Positions 52,201 to 60,009 of a stretch of 64,000 nucleotides of DNA are shown here, one piece after another. Every line of letters begins with the position of its first letter. The first letter of the stretch is position 1. A model generated the notes under the pieces. That model saw nothing but the letters and a program-made list of their open reading frames with translations. It had not been told where the DNA came from and ran no database searches. Origin of the DNA: Candidatus Treponema merdequi (GTDB lineage Bacteria > Spirochaetota > Spirochaetia > Treponematales > Treponemataceae); NCBI GenBank assembly GCA_018064525.1, contig JAGHVB010000020.1:112633-176632 (forward strand). The letters run 5' to 3'. A program made the translations under genes and the position numbers.

Positions 52201-53224
52201 TTCAAAACAGAAAGAAAAACCAGAATTCTTGAAAGCGCTTAAGACAGCATGCAAAAACGAAAAGCCTGTAGACTTTATTTTTGCCGGAATCGAAAACGAT
52301 ATTCTTTCAAAAGAAATCTTCATGATTTCTGCAGTTGCATTTGCACTTTCTGACATGTCTTTTGCAGCTAAATGGTCTCTTTCAAGAAAAGTAATTCAAA
52401 TTCTTAAAAAGAATAAAATTAAAAATGCAGATTCTTATCGCTGGAATCTCGACAGACTTTTCAGAATACTTGTCGTTTCAAATAAAGTTTATACCGGAAA
52501 AGATAAAAAAACTTCACTCAAAGAAGTTGCTGATTATCTTATGAACAGTTCTTATTCAAATATTCTTGTCGGTGCAAACAGTTTTGACAATACGATGTGG
52601 TTTAATAAAGAAGCATGTGACAGTGCACTTTATATTTTTGTTACATCAAACTTTATTGCAAACCTCGATGCAAAAGCAAAAGATATTTTTGAAGCTTATG
52701 TTGAATTGACAAATGCCCAGACTCTTTCTGAATATAAGTGCCGTCAGTTTAGTGAAGTTTTCGAACAGAAGAAAGCTCCTGCTAAAAAAGCTTCTTCAAA
52801 GAAAACGACAGCTGTAAAAAAGGCTTCATCGTCAAAGAAAACTGCAGTTACAAAAAAATCTGCATCAGTAAAGAAAACTGGAAATTCGAAGAAAGCAGCA
52901 TCTGAAAAAAAGACATCGGCTGCAAAAAAATCTTCAGCAGCTAAAAAAGCAATGGTGCCAAAAAAGACATCAACTGTAAAAAAATCGTCTGCTGCAAAAA
53001 AAACTGCATCTGCAAAGAAAACTTCATCTGTTAAAAATACAACAGCTAAAAAAACAGCAGTCTCTAAAAAAACTTCTGCCGTAAAGAAGCCTGTATCAGC
53101 AAAAACAGCTTCTAAAAAAACAGCTGCAAAAAAATCTACTTCTGTAAAAAAGCCAACCTCAGTAAAAAAGACAGCGGCAGTTAAAAAGACATCGACTGCA
53201 AAAAAGACGTCAAAAAAGAAATAG
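49268..53224 (+). CDS. large GH13 alpha-amylase-family protein with histone-H1-like tail
   Basis: Protein of 1318 residues. The catalytic barrel spans about residues 330-700: DMVPNHTGMDG (region I), IIRFDAAMVLAKKH (region II, nucleophile Asp), LLLAEAFWMMEG (region III, Glu) and MPGLPMFGHGQIEGFEEKYGMEY. It is preceded by ~300 residues of helical sequence and followed by ~450 residues of unknown helical domain. The last ~155 residues are almost only Lys, Ala, Ser, Thr and Val (KKTSAVKKP-type repeats), like histone H1/Hc1 tails. There is no signal peptide, so it probably acts on cytoplasmic glycogen or maltodextrin together with malQ. The tail may bind nucleic acid or polyanions. SD GAGGAGAG. 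Confidence 0.88.
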   Translation: MKISYNEFHVSKEVRDRCQFSNLLYSITGDVVISDMKAVRVFTQKLNAYLDKIGLKEKRVSAGSINAMGLIDEIFHYCCMLYRKSKCGTAFSDALKNLEGIYGKEAIDELIIQFNTEFPPAEVYRGEKTLKKYLSETTIDAGTGNLRTNRESSFEEMILLHLENENPAFLPFSIMFNDQKLARNPLYHKTWADVQKYFATLPVFGPFNHDLINFLREPVVFSPTSLRGQLEYIQKNWMMLLGDWLKRLLSGLDVLSEEEKAMWNGIAGGDVEIPAMSFENLMNEYERFSADSEWMPKVVLMAKTVLVWLDQLSKKYGRTIDRLDLIPDEELDALRDEGFTGLWLIGLWQRSNASKRIKQICGNPEAAASAYSLMEYNIAENLGGWSALENLRARLWKRGIRLASDMVPNHTGMDGRWVIEKPDLFVQRRDNPFPQYTYNGENLSHDSRVGVYLEDHYYSKNDCAVVFKRVDHYTGDTRYIYHGNDGTGLPWNDTAQIDFLNPAAREAVIQEILHVARNFPIIRFDAAMVLAKKHIRRLWYPEPGHGGDIATRSETGLSTQQFNDAIPNEFWREVVDRVAKECPDTLLLAEAFWMMEGYFVRTLGMHRVYNSAFMNMLKKEENQKYRDTVKNTIKFDPQILKRYVNFMNNPDEETAVAQFGKGDKYFGVCTLMITMPGLPMFGHGQIEGFEEKYGMEYTKAYKNETPDQGLFERHKHDIFPLMKKRYLFSQSEDFLFYDVWDNGHVNENVFAYSNRAGNERAVVFYNNKYDRASGWIKQSCEYAVKNGDGILMQTRSIAEGLGLTGDADNYLIFREQRSDLWYIRKSSDICEKGLYLSLNGFESQVMMDIIQVRDTEDKKYSTLCSVLNGRGTYNLEEEWDEIRYKDLYKALEDFVSADFFNGLELVFEKSSDAQLTKFIAGLKKKGESFYKTANLFVEKEYKAKDLKVKLLTPQKQFDSFAKTAKKLFKVYTSGLAASSKQKEKPEFLKALKTACKNEKPVDFIFAGIENDILSKEIFMISAVAFALSDMSFAAKWSLSRKVIQILKKNKIKNADSYRWNLDRLFRILVVSNKVYTGKDKKTSLKEVADYLMNSSYSNILVGANSFDNTMWFNKEACDSALYIFVTSNFIANLDAKAKDIFEAYVELTNAQTLSEYKCRQFSEVFEQKKAPAKKASSKKTTAVKKASSSKKTAVTKKSASVKKTGNSKKAASEKKTSAAKKSSAAKKAMVPKKTSTVKKSSAAKKTASAKKTSSVKNTTAKKTAVSKKTSAVKKPVSAKTASKKTAAKKSTSVKKPTSVKKTAAVKKTSTAKKTSKKK
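52770..53221. repeat. degenerate Lys-Ala-Ser/Thr-coding repeats
   Basis: AAAAAG/AAGAAA pairs recur about every 5-8 codons for ~450 bp at the 3' end of the GH13 gene. The bias creates a 169-residue Phe-rich shadow ORF on the minus strand. Confidence 0.85.
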
Positions 53225-53251
53225 CACAAATCAATAAGATTTCTTAAAATC

Positions 53252-53288
53252 AAAAGACCGCTTCATTTTTCTTGAAGCGGTCTTTTTT
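53252..53288. terminator. bidirectional intrinsic terminator
   Basis: AAAAGACCGCTTCA and TGAAGCGGTCTTTT form a perfect 14-bp stem with a 7-nt loop between two convergent genes, with T-runs for both directions. Confidence 0.93.
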
Positions 53289-53315
53289 ATAAACTGACTG
53301 TAATTTTAAGATGCC

Positions 53316-54626
53316 TTATTTAGCAAGTTCCATCAGAATATTTTTTAACTGTTCTTTTGAAGAAACAGAATCCTTTTTGATTTCAAAAGGCTTTTTAACA
53401 GCTTTGATAAAATCTGGAATTTCAATTGTTTCTCCGATTGTTTCTTTAATAAAATCGGCAGAGTAACCCGGATGAAAGCGGTCAATCAGAACAATTGCTC
53501 CACCTTCTTCATCGATAAGGTCCTGATTTTTAAGAGCGGCAGCGTAGGCTTTTGCAGTGTAATAGTCAGAACATTTTTTGTATTTTGAATAAAGATGTTT
53601 TTCTGCTTCATCAATTTCATTTTCAGAAATCTCTGCTGGAAAGACAAAGCTTTTCATCATTGCGGAGTAGTGTGAAAAGAAATCTTCAAGCCGTTCGAGA
53701 TTTGCAGGGTCTGATGCATCTGCAGTCGATTTTCCTTTTAAAGAAACGCGGCTGTCTGTGATGACAGGATTTCCGAGTTTATCAATTGAAAGCTGGTCTG
53801 TTGCCGGTACGATAAATCCCGAAACTGGAAGTGAAAGTCTCCAGCTGTAAAGTCCTGCTATCAGGTTTCCGTAGTTTTCAGAATCGAGAGCATAGTAAAT
53901 ATCACTTGAGATTTTATTTTTGAGTCTTGTAAATGCGTAAGTAAAAAAGAATGTCTGAGGAATGAGACGGCCGATATTTGCAGTCGTAGAAACCGTGAGA
54001 TTCAGTTTTGAAACAAATTCTTTATCAGAAAAAATTTCTTTTATAAGTTCGTGACATCTGTCTGTGTCACCGTCGACTTCTACAGGATAAATATTTCCGC
54101 CGTTCCAGACTAAATCTTCATCACAAAGTCCGCACACTTTTCCTTTTGGAAAAATGAGAACGCTTTTAATATGCTTTTTCCCTCTAAGAGCTTTTGCAGC
54201 AAGAGCTCCGTGAATGCCTGTCGTAAAGTCCAGAAGAATTGCATTTTTATTTTCGAGGATAAGAGTTGTTTCAAGCATTGCGGTAAGATAAAAAACACCA
54301 AAGTCACGGAAACTTCCAGTCGGACCGTGAAATAATTCCAGTGAAAAAAGTTTATCGTCGAGCTGTTTTAATACAGGTTCAAATGAAAACGCTTTTTCAG
54401 CAATTGTCTCACAGATGATAGGAGAATATTCATTTCCGATAAAAGCACTTGTCAGAGCACCTGCAATCGAATTAAAAGATGTCTTTTCGTTTGTATATAA
54501 AATCCATTTTCGTAAATCTGCAGTTCCATCAGGAACATAAAGCCCGCCGTCCTGCGGCATGCAGTGTGAAATTGCATTTGCAAAGCTTGCGTTTACTGTT
54601 TTGTCTCTCGTACTCGTTAATCTCAT
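53316..54626 (-). CDS. threonine-synthase-like protein lacking the PLP lysine
   Basis: Protein of 436 residues, colinear with ThrC: N-terminal MRLTSTRDKTVNASFANAISHCMPQDGGLYVP, then ELFHGPTGSFRDFG near residue 105. In active threonine synthases this reads FHGPTLAFKDFG, with Lys binding PLP; here the codon is CGT (Arg). Other PLP-contact motifs are also changed (DFTTGIHGALAAKAL instead of SGDTGSAA). It is therefore either a pseudoenzyme or has a changed chemistry. No frameshift or stop is present, so the gene is maintained. The start has TATAAT 7 nt upstream and no SD. It is not in an operon with other threonine genes. Confidence 0.8.
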   Translation of the reverse strand: MRLTSTRDKTVNASFANAISHCMPQDGGLYVPDGTADLRKWILYTNEKTSFNSIAGALTSAFIGNEYSPIICETIAEKAFSFEPVLKQLDDKLFSLELFHGPTGSFRDFGVFYLTAMLETTLILENKNAILLDFTTGIHGALAAKALRGKKHIKSVLIFPKGKVCGLCDEDLVWNGGNIYPVEVDGDTDRCHELIKEIFSDKEFVSKLNLTVSTTANIGRLIPQTFFFTYAFTRLKNKISSDIYYALDSENYGNLIAGLYSWRLSLPVSGFIVPATDQLSIDKLGNPVITDSRVSLKGKSTADASDPANLERLEDFFSHYSAMMKSFVFPAEISENEIDEAEKHLYSKYKKCSDYYTAKAYAAALKNQDLIDEEGGAIVLIDRFHPGYSADFIKETIGETIEIPDFIKAVKKPFEIKKDSVSSKEQLKNILMELAK

Positions 54627-54633
54627 AACTTCA

Positions 54634-54639
54634 ATTATA
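54634..54639 (-). promoter_or_regulatory. -10 box of the threonine-synthase-like gene, leaderless type
   Basis: On the minus strand TATAAT is followed by 7 nt and the ATG. A partial -35 (TGGAAA, 17 bp upstream) is present; no SD. Confidence 0.6.
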
Positions 54640-54686
54640 CCAAAGAGAGTGGATTTTTTCCATAATTTGCCTTATTCTATAACTTA

Positions 54687-55955
54687 ATGAAATACTTAGA
54701 ATTCAATTCAAAAGAATGCGATGAACTTTTAGATCGCTTTGTAAAATATACGAAAATCCATTCAACAAGCAGTTCAGAAAATGCAGATAATGGAATTTGT
54801 CCGTCCACATCTGAACAGTTTGAGTTTGCACGCCAGCTTGAAAAAGAACTTGTAAGTTCAGGTTTTGACAATGTGGAACTTACCGATAAATGCTATCTGT
54901 ATGGAATGATTCCGGCATCTGCTGGATGTGAAAATGTAAAACCATTCTGTCTTCTTGCACACATGGATACGGTCGAAGAAGTTTCCGGTCTTAATGTCAA
55001 GCCGCAGATTGTAAAAAATTATGATGGAAAAATTCTCAGCCTTAAAAATTCCATCACGCTCGATCCTTCAAAAATTCCGGAACTAAAACAGGCAGCAGAT
55101 GAAAACGATACAATCATCACGACAGACGGAACGACACTTTTAGGCGGCGACGACAAAGCAGGAATTGCCGCAATCGTAACTGCACTTTCATATTTAATCT
55201 CACATAAAGAAATCAAGCACGGCCCGATAGAAGTTTTGTTTTCTCCTGACGAAGAAACAGGTCACGGCATGGACAATGTTCCGCTTGAAAAATTAAAAAG
55301 CAAATTTGCATATACAGTTGACGGCGGTCACATCGGCGAACTTGAATCAGAATGTTTCAACGCATTCCGTTCGGACATCACTTTTTTCGGAGTTCCATCA
55401 CACACAAACAATGCGCGCAAAAACAAAATGGTAAACGCAATTTCCGTTGCAGCAAAATTTTTAGAAAGTCTTCCTCACACAGAACGTCCTGAAACAACAG
55501 ACGGCCGCGAAGGTTTTTACTGCCCGCTCAAAATCGACGGCAATATGGAAAAAGCTTCTGTTTCACTTTTCCTCCGCGACTTTGACCGTGATAATATGGA
55601 AAAACGAAAATCACTTGTCGAGCAGCTTGCCTCAGCTGCGGCTGCTTCATCTGGTGCAAAGGTAGAAGTCAGGCACATCCAGCAGTACTTGAACATGAAA
55701 GAAGGCCTTGATAAAGTTCCATCTGTAAAAGAAGTTTTGATAAAAGCATACAGAGAGTGCGGAGTAGAACCTGTAATGACTCCGATCCGCGGAGGAACAG
55801 ACGGTTCCCGTCTTACAGAAATGGGAATCCCGACACCGAACATTTTTACCGGTGCCCACAATTATCACTCGGCTTCAGAATGGGTTTCGTTAAGACAGAT
55901 GCTTAAAGCAGCCGATATAATTGTTAACTTGAGTTTTCTTGTTACAAAAATATAA
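54687..55955 (+). CDS. pepT: peptidase T (tripeptide aminopeptidase)
   Basis: M20-family zinc peptidase of 422 residues that removes N-terminal residues from tripeptides. It has LLAHMDTVEE (first metal His and Asp), LLGGDDKAG (bridging Asp), FSPDEETGHG (catalytic Glu pair) and the C-terminal FTGAHNYHSASEWV (last His). No SD is visible. Divergent from the threonine-synthase-like gene with only 60 bp between, so the promoters may influence each other. Confidence 0.94.
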   Translation: MKYLEFNSKECDELLDRFVKYTKIHSTSSSENADNGICPSTSEQFEFARQLEKELVSSGFDNVELTDKCYLYGMIPASAGCENVKPFCLLAHMDTVEEVSGLNVKPQIVKNYDGKILSLKNSITLDPSKIPELKQAADENDTIITTDGTTLLGGDDKAGIAAIVTALSYLISHKEIKHGPIEVLFSPDEETGHGMDNVPLEKLKSKFAYTVDGGHIGELESECFNAFRSDITFFGVPSHTNNARKNKMVNAISVAAKFLESLPHTERPETTDGREGFYCPLKIDGNMEKASVSLFLRDFDRDNMEKRKSLVEQLASAAAASSGAKVEVRHIQQYLNMKEGLDKVPSVKEVLIKAYRECGVEPVMTPIRGGTDGSRLTEMGIPTPNIFTGAHNYHSASEWVSLRQMLKAADIIVNLSFLVTKI

Positions 55956-56001
55956 AAAGTATGTTAGACTTTGTTCAATTACATAAAAAAAGAAGGTTTT
56001 T

Positions 56002-57282
56002 ATGCATGAATATTTAATCGAAGGCGGATTTCCTATTAAGGGAACAATCACAACATGCGGAAATAAAAATTCAGCACTTCCGTGTATTGCCGCAACTTTA
56101 TTAACAGACGAAACAGTTACATTAAAAAATATACCTGCAATCGAAGACTGCGCAGTAATGTTTAAAGTACTCGAAAGTCTCGGTGCAAAAGTAGAAAAAG
56201 TTTCAGACCACACATGGACTGTAAACTGCGGTGACGTAAAGACAGCAGAAATTCCTGCAGAAATGTCAAAGAAAATCAGAGCCTCAATTCTTTTTGCAGG
56301 TCCGCTTGTTGCTCGACTTGGAAAAGCCGTAATGATGCCGCCGGGCGGAGACGTAATCGGCCGCAGAAGACTTGATACACATTTTCTTGCACTGACAGAA
56401 CTCGGAGCCAGAGTTGACATCGATGGAAAATTCATCTTTTCTGCAAATAAACTCGTAGGCGACGACATCTTCTTAGACGAAACATCAGTAACCGCAACAG
56501 AAAACGCACTCATGGCCGCAGTTCTCGCAGAAGGAAAAACAACAATCACAAACGCAGCCTCAGAACCGCACGTTCAGGATCTCTGCAACATGCTCAACGC
56601 CATGGGCGGTAAAATCACCGGAATCGGAAGCAACATCCTTTACATCGAAGGCGTAAAAAAACTTCACGGCTGTGAATTTACAATCGGACCAGACTATATG
56701 GAAATCGGTTCTTTCATCGGACTTGCAGCCGCAACCAGAGGTTCCATCAGAATCGAAAAAATAAATCCTGCCGACATGCGCCCTTTAAGAATCGCCTTTT
56801 CAAAACTCGGCATCCGCTGGGCAATCAACGGAAACACCCTCGAAGTTCCACAGGGCCAGGAACTCAAAGTAAACACAGACCTCGGCGGCCAGACACCAAA
56901 AATCGACGACTCACCGTGGCCGGGATTCCCGCCAGATTTAACATCAATCATGACTGTAGTCGCAACCCAGGTCGAAGGCAATGTCCTCATCTTTGAAAAA
57001 ATGTTCGAGTCCCGGATGTTCTTCGTAGACAAGCTCATAAACATGGGCGCCCGCATCACACTCTGTGACCCGCACCGCGCCTTAGTCTCAGGTCCGAGCG
57101 CTCTTCACGGCGACCACCTCGTTTCCCCTGACGTCCGCGCCGGCATGGCCATGGTCATCGCCGCCCTCGCAGCCCAGGGCGAAAGCCGCATCAGCAACGT
57201 CTATCAGATTGAGCGCGGTTACGAGAATTTGGTTGAACGTCTTCAGTCGCTTGGTGCGCATATCAAGAGAGTAGAAGTTTAA
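56002..57282 (+). CDS. murA: UDP-N-acetylglucosamine 1-carboxyvinyltransferase (Cys-to-Asp active site)
   Basis: EPSP-synthase-fold protein of 426 residues catalysing the first committed step of peptidoglycan synthesis. The substrate Lys is in CGNKNSALPCIA. The catalytic loop reads MPPGGDVIGRRRLDTH where most MurA have PGGCxIGxR: Asp (GAC) replaces the fosfomycin-targeted Cys. Asp-type MurA are active and fosfomycin-insensitive in mycobacteria, chlamydiae and Borrelia. SD AAGAAGG. The 3' part is noticeably richer in GC and C-ending codons than the 5' part. Confidence 0.95.
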   Translation: MHEYLIEGGFPIKGTITTCGNKNSALPCIAATLLTDETVTLKNIPAIEDCAVMFKVLESLGAKVEKVSDHTWTVNCGDVKTAEIPAEMSKKIRASILFAGPLVARLGKAVMMPPGGDVIGRRRLDTHFLALTELGARVDIDGKFIFSANKLVGDDIFLDETSVTATENALMAAVLAEGKTTITNAASEPHVQDLCNMLNAMGGKITGIGSNILYIEGVKKLHGCEFTIGPDYMEIGSFIGLAAATRGSIRIEKINPADMRPLRIAFSKLGIRWAINGNTLEVPQGQELKVNTDLGGQTPKIDDSPWPGFPPDLTSIMTVVATQVEGNVLIFEKMFESRMFFVDKLINMGARITLCDPHRALVSGPSALHGDHLVSPDVRAGMAMVIAALAAQGESRISNVYQIERGYENLVERLQSLGAHIKRVEV

Positions 57283-57320
57283 AAGGAATTTCTTGATTAC
57301 ACAAAAGAGGGAGAGTTAAA

Positions 57321-58010
57321 ATGAAAACAGTAATCATTCACGGTCAGAGTCACCAGGGTTCAACTTACAATATTGCACACAAACTGGCAGAGAAAATCAG
57401 CGGAGAAATTACAGAATTCTTTTTGCCAAAAGATTTCGGACAATTCTGCTGTGGATGTAATACCTGTTTTACAGTAACCGAAACAAAATGTCCTCACTAT
57501 AAAAAGCTTTCACCTCTTACAAAGGCAATGGATGAAGCTGACGTGATAATTCTTGCAAGTCCGGTTTATGTTTACCATGCAACCGGTGCAATGAAAGCTT
57601 TCCTTGACCATTACGGTTATCGCTGGATGGTTCACAGACCAGAAGTTTCTATGTTTAAGAAACAGGCTGTGTGTATAAGCACTGCAGCCGGCGCCGGAAT
57701 GAATTCCACAAACAAAGATATGGCAGACAACCTTTTCTACTGGGGTGTTGCAAAAATTTACAATTTTGGAATTGCCGTTGCAGCTACCGATTTCGACAGC
57801 ATAAGTGAATGTAAAAAGAAAAAAATCGAAAGTGCAACATCTTCCCTTGCAAAGAAAATCGTAAACCGCGCTCCAAAAGTAAAGCCAGGATTTAAAACCC
57901 GTGCATTTTTTTTCATCATGCATCTCATGCAGAAAAACGGATATAATCCAAAAGATGTGGAGTACTGGAAAGATCACGGCTGGACAGAAAATAAACGTCC
58001 GTGGAAGTAA
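57321..58010 (+). CDS. flavodoxin-like NAD(P)H-dependent FMN oxidoreductase
   Basis: Protein of 229 residues. It begins TVIIHGQSHQGSTYNIAHKLAEKI (FMN phosphate loop), has a CCGCNTCF cysteine cluster and ADVIILASPVYVYHATGAMKAFLDHYGY typical of the iron-sulfur flavoprotein/NADPH-dependent FMN reductase family. A C-terminal ~35-residue extension ends in WTENKRPWK. The cysteines may bind an Fe-S cluster or be redox active. SD GGGAG. It probably reduces quinones or other small acceptors; substrate unknown. Confidence 0.87.
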   Translation: MKTVIIHGQSHQGSTYNIAHKLAEKISGEITEFFLPKDFGQFCCGCNTCFTVTETKCPHYKKLSPLTKAMDEADVIILASPVYVYHATGAMKAFLDHYGYRWMVHRPEVSMFKKQAVCISTAAGAGMNSTNKDMADNLFYWGVAKIYNFGIAVAATDFDSISECKKKKIESATSSLAKKIVNRAPKVKPGFKTRAFFFIMHLMQKNGYNPKDVEYWKDHGWTENKRPWK

Positions 58011-58080
58011 ATTCTGAAAAGAATTTATTTCTTACACCATCCATATTTCTTCTAAATTCCCCATAAAACCTCAGTAAATA

Positions 58081-58110
58081 TTGACAATACAAGCCTTGCA
58101 AAGGTATATT
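58081..58110 (+). promoter_or_regulatory. alaS promoter, leaderless type
   Basis: A perfect TTGACA, 18 bp, TATATT, 8 nt, ATG. No SD is present, so transcription would begin at or within a base or two of the start codon. Confidence 0.75.
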
Positions 58111-58118
58111 TTAGTATT

Positions 58119-59945
58119 ATGACATCAAACGAACTTAGAACAAAATATATTGAATTTTTTAAGTCTAAAGGTCATGCAGAAATCTCTGGACAGTCTTTGA
58201 TTCCAGAAAATGACCCATCAGTATTGTTTACAACAGCCGGAATGCATCCGCTTGTTCCTTATCTTTTAGGTGAAACTCACCCGGCCGGAACCCGTCTTAC
58301 AGATTATCAGAAATGTGTCCGCACAGGTGACATTGACGAAGTAGGCGACCCGTCACATCTTACATGTTTCGAAATGCTCGGAAACTGGTCTCTCGGTGAC
58401 TACTTTAAAAAAGATTCAATCGCATTTTCTTATGAATTTCTGACAAGCCCAAAATGGCTTGCCCTTGATCCTAAAAAAATCTCAGTAACTGTTTTTGCCG
58501 GTGACGAAAACGCTCCTCGTGACGAAGAAGCTGCTCAGATCTGGAAGGACAATGGAATGCCGGAAGACAAAATCGCTTATCTTCCTGCAAGCGACAACTG
58601 GTGGGCTGCAGGTCCGACAGGTCCATGCGGTCCGGATACAGAAATTTTCTACTGGGTTGGCGAAGGACTTCCACCACAGGGTTCAAATAAAGGAACAGAC
58701 AGCGCAAACTGGATGGAAATCTGGAATAACGTTTTCATGCAGTATAACCGCGTTGACGAAAAAACTTTAGTTCCGCTTCCAAAACAGAATGTTGATACTG
58801 GAATGGGACTTGAACGCACAAACTGTATTTTACAGGGAAAAACTTCAGTTTACCTTACAGAAGTATTCCAGCCGATCATTCACACAATCGAAACTCTTTC
58901 AGATTATACATATGGAACAGATGCAGAAAAAGACAAATCTGTCCGCATCATCGCAGACCACAGCCGTTCAGCTGTCTTTATTCTCGGTGACCAGAAAGGC
59001 TGTGTTCCGTCAAATGTCGGAGCAGGCTATGTTCTCCGCCGTCTGATCCGCCGTGCTGTTCGTCATGGAATGAAACTTGGAATCGACAAAGACTTTTTAT
59101 CAGAAATCGCTGCAACAGTTGTAGAAAATTTTAAGGCTCCATATCCGGAACTTGAACAGAACAGAGAAAAGATTTTCAAAGAACTTACAGCCGAAGAAGC
59201 AAAATTCCGCACAACCCTCAAAAAAGGCGAAGCCGAATTCCAGAAACTTCTTCCAAACCTCATGAAAAATCCTAAAAAAATCATCAGTGGAAAAGTTGCC
59301 TACAACCTCTACGAAACATACGGCTATCCTCTCGAACTCACTGAGGAGCTCGGAGCAGAAAACGGCTTTACTGTTGATGTAGAAGGATTTAAAGAAGCAG
59401 AAAAGAAACATCAGGAAGCTTCAAAAACTGTTGATGCAGGAAAAGCAAAAGGCGGACTTGCAGAACAGTCTGATGTTACTACAAAATATCACACAGCAAC
59501 ACACCTTCTTCAGCAGGCTCTCGTCAATGTTCTTGGCGATCAGGTTGCCCAGAAAGGTTCAAATATTACAAATGAACGAATGCGCTTTGACTTTACATTC
59601 GAACGCCCGATGACTCCGGAAGAAGTTAAAAAGGTAGAAGAAATCGTAAACGAAAAGATTAAAGAAGATTTACCTGTTACTATGCAGGTTATGCCTCTTG
59701 ATAAGGCAAAAGCTTCTGGTGCCCGCGCATTGTTCACAAATAAGTATGGTGAAGATGTCAAAGTCTACACAATCGGCCGTGATGTAGAAAACGACTGGTT
59801 CAGCAAAGAAGTCTGCGGTGGACCTCATGTTCAGCATACAGCCCAGATCGGAGACTTTAAGATTCAGAAGGAACAGTCAAGTTCTGCAGGCGTCCGCCGT
59901 ATCAGAGCGGTAATTTCGGGCGGTCTTCCGCTTGATCCGCAGTAA
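58119..59945 (+). CDS. alaS: alanyl-tRNA synthetase, short form without C-Ala
   Basis: Class II synthetase of 608 residues, against ~875 in E. coli. Present are the catalytic core (FTTAGMHPLVPYLLG motif 2 region, GMGLERTNCILQ motif 3), the tRNA-recognition middle, and the editing domain with zinc-binding HTATHLLQQAL and CGGPHVQHTAQIG (the His and Cys metal ligands). The oligomerising C-Ala domain is absent, which is normal for spirochaetes. It starts without an SD behind a near-consensus promoter. Confidence 0.96.
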   Translation: MTSNELRTKYIEFFKSKGHAEISGQSLIPENDPSVLFTTAGMHPLVPYLLGETHPAGTRLTDYQKCVRTGDIDEVGDPSHLTCFEMLGNWSLGDYFKKDSIAFSYEFLTSPKWLALDPKKISVTVFAGDENAPRDEEAAQIWKDNGMPEDKIAYLPASDNWWAAGPTGPCGPDTEIFYWVGEGLPPQGSNKGTDSANWMEIWNNVFMQYNRVDEKTLVPLPKQNVDTGMGLERTNCILQGKTSVYLTEVFQPIIHTIETLSDYTYGTDAEKDKSVRIIADHSRSAVFILGDQKGCVPSNVGAGYVLRRLIRRAVRHGMKLGIDKDFLSEIAATVVENFKAPYPELEQNREKIFKELTAEEAKFRTTLKKGEAEFQKLLPNLMKNPKKIISGKVAYNLYETYGYPLELTEELGAENGFTVDVEGFKEAEKKHQEASKTVDAGKAKGGLAEQSDVTTKYHTATHLLQQALVNVLGDQVAQKGSNITNERMRFDFTFERPMTPEEVKKVEEIVNEKIKEDLPVTMQVMPLDKAKASGARALFTNKYGEDVKVYTIGRDVENDWFSKEVCGGPHVQHTAQIGDFKIQKEQSSSAGVRRIRAVISGGLPLDPQ

Positions 59946-60009
59946 AAATACTGGTTCGGTGTAACCAAATAAGACAAAATTGTTTATTACTATTAGGAAG
60001 GTAAAAGAT

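Noticed and set aside
52744-53253. 169-residue Phe/Val-rich minus-strand ORF
   Set aside because: It is the complement of the Lys-rich tail codons of the GH13 gene.
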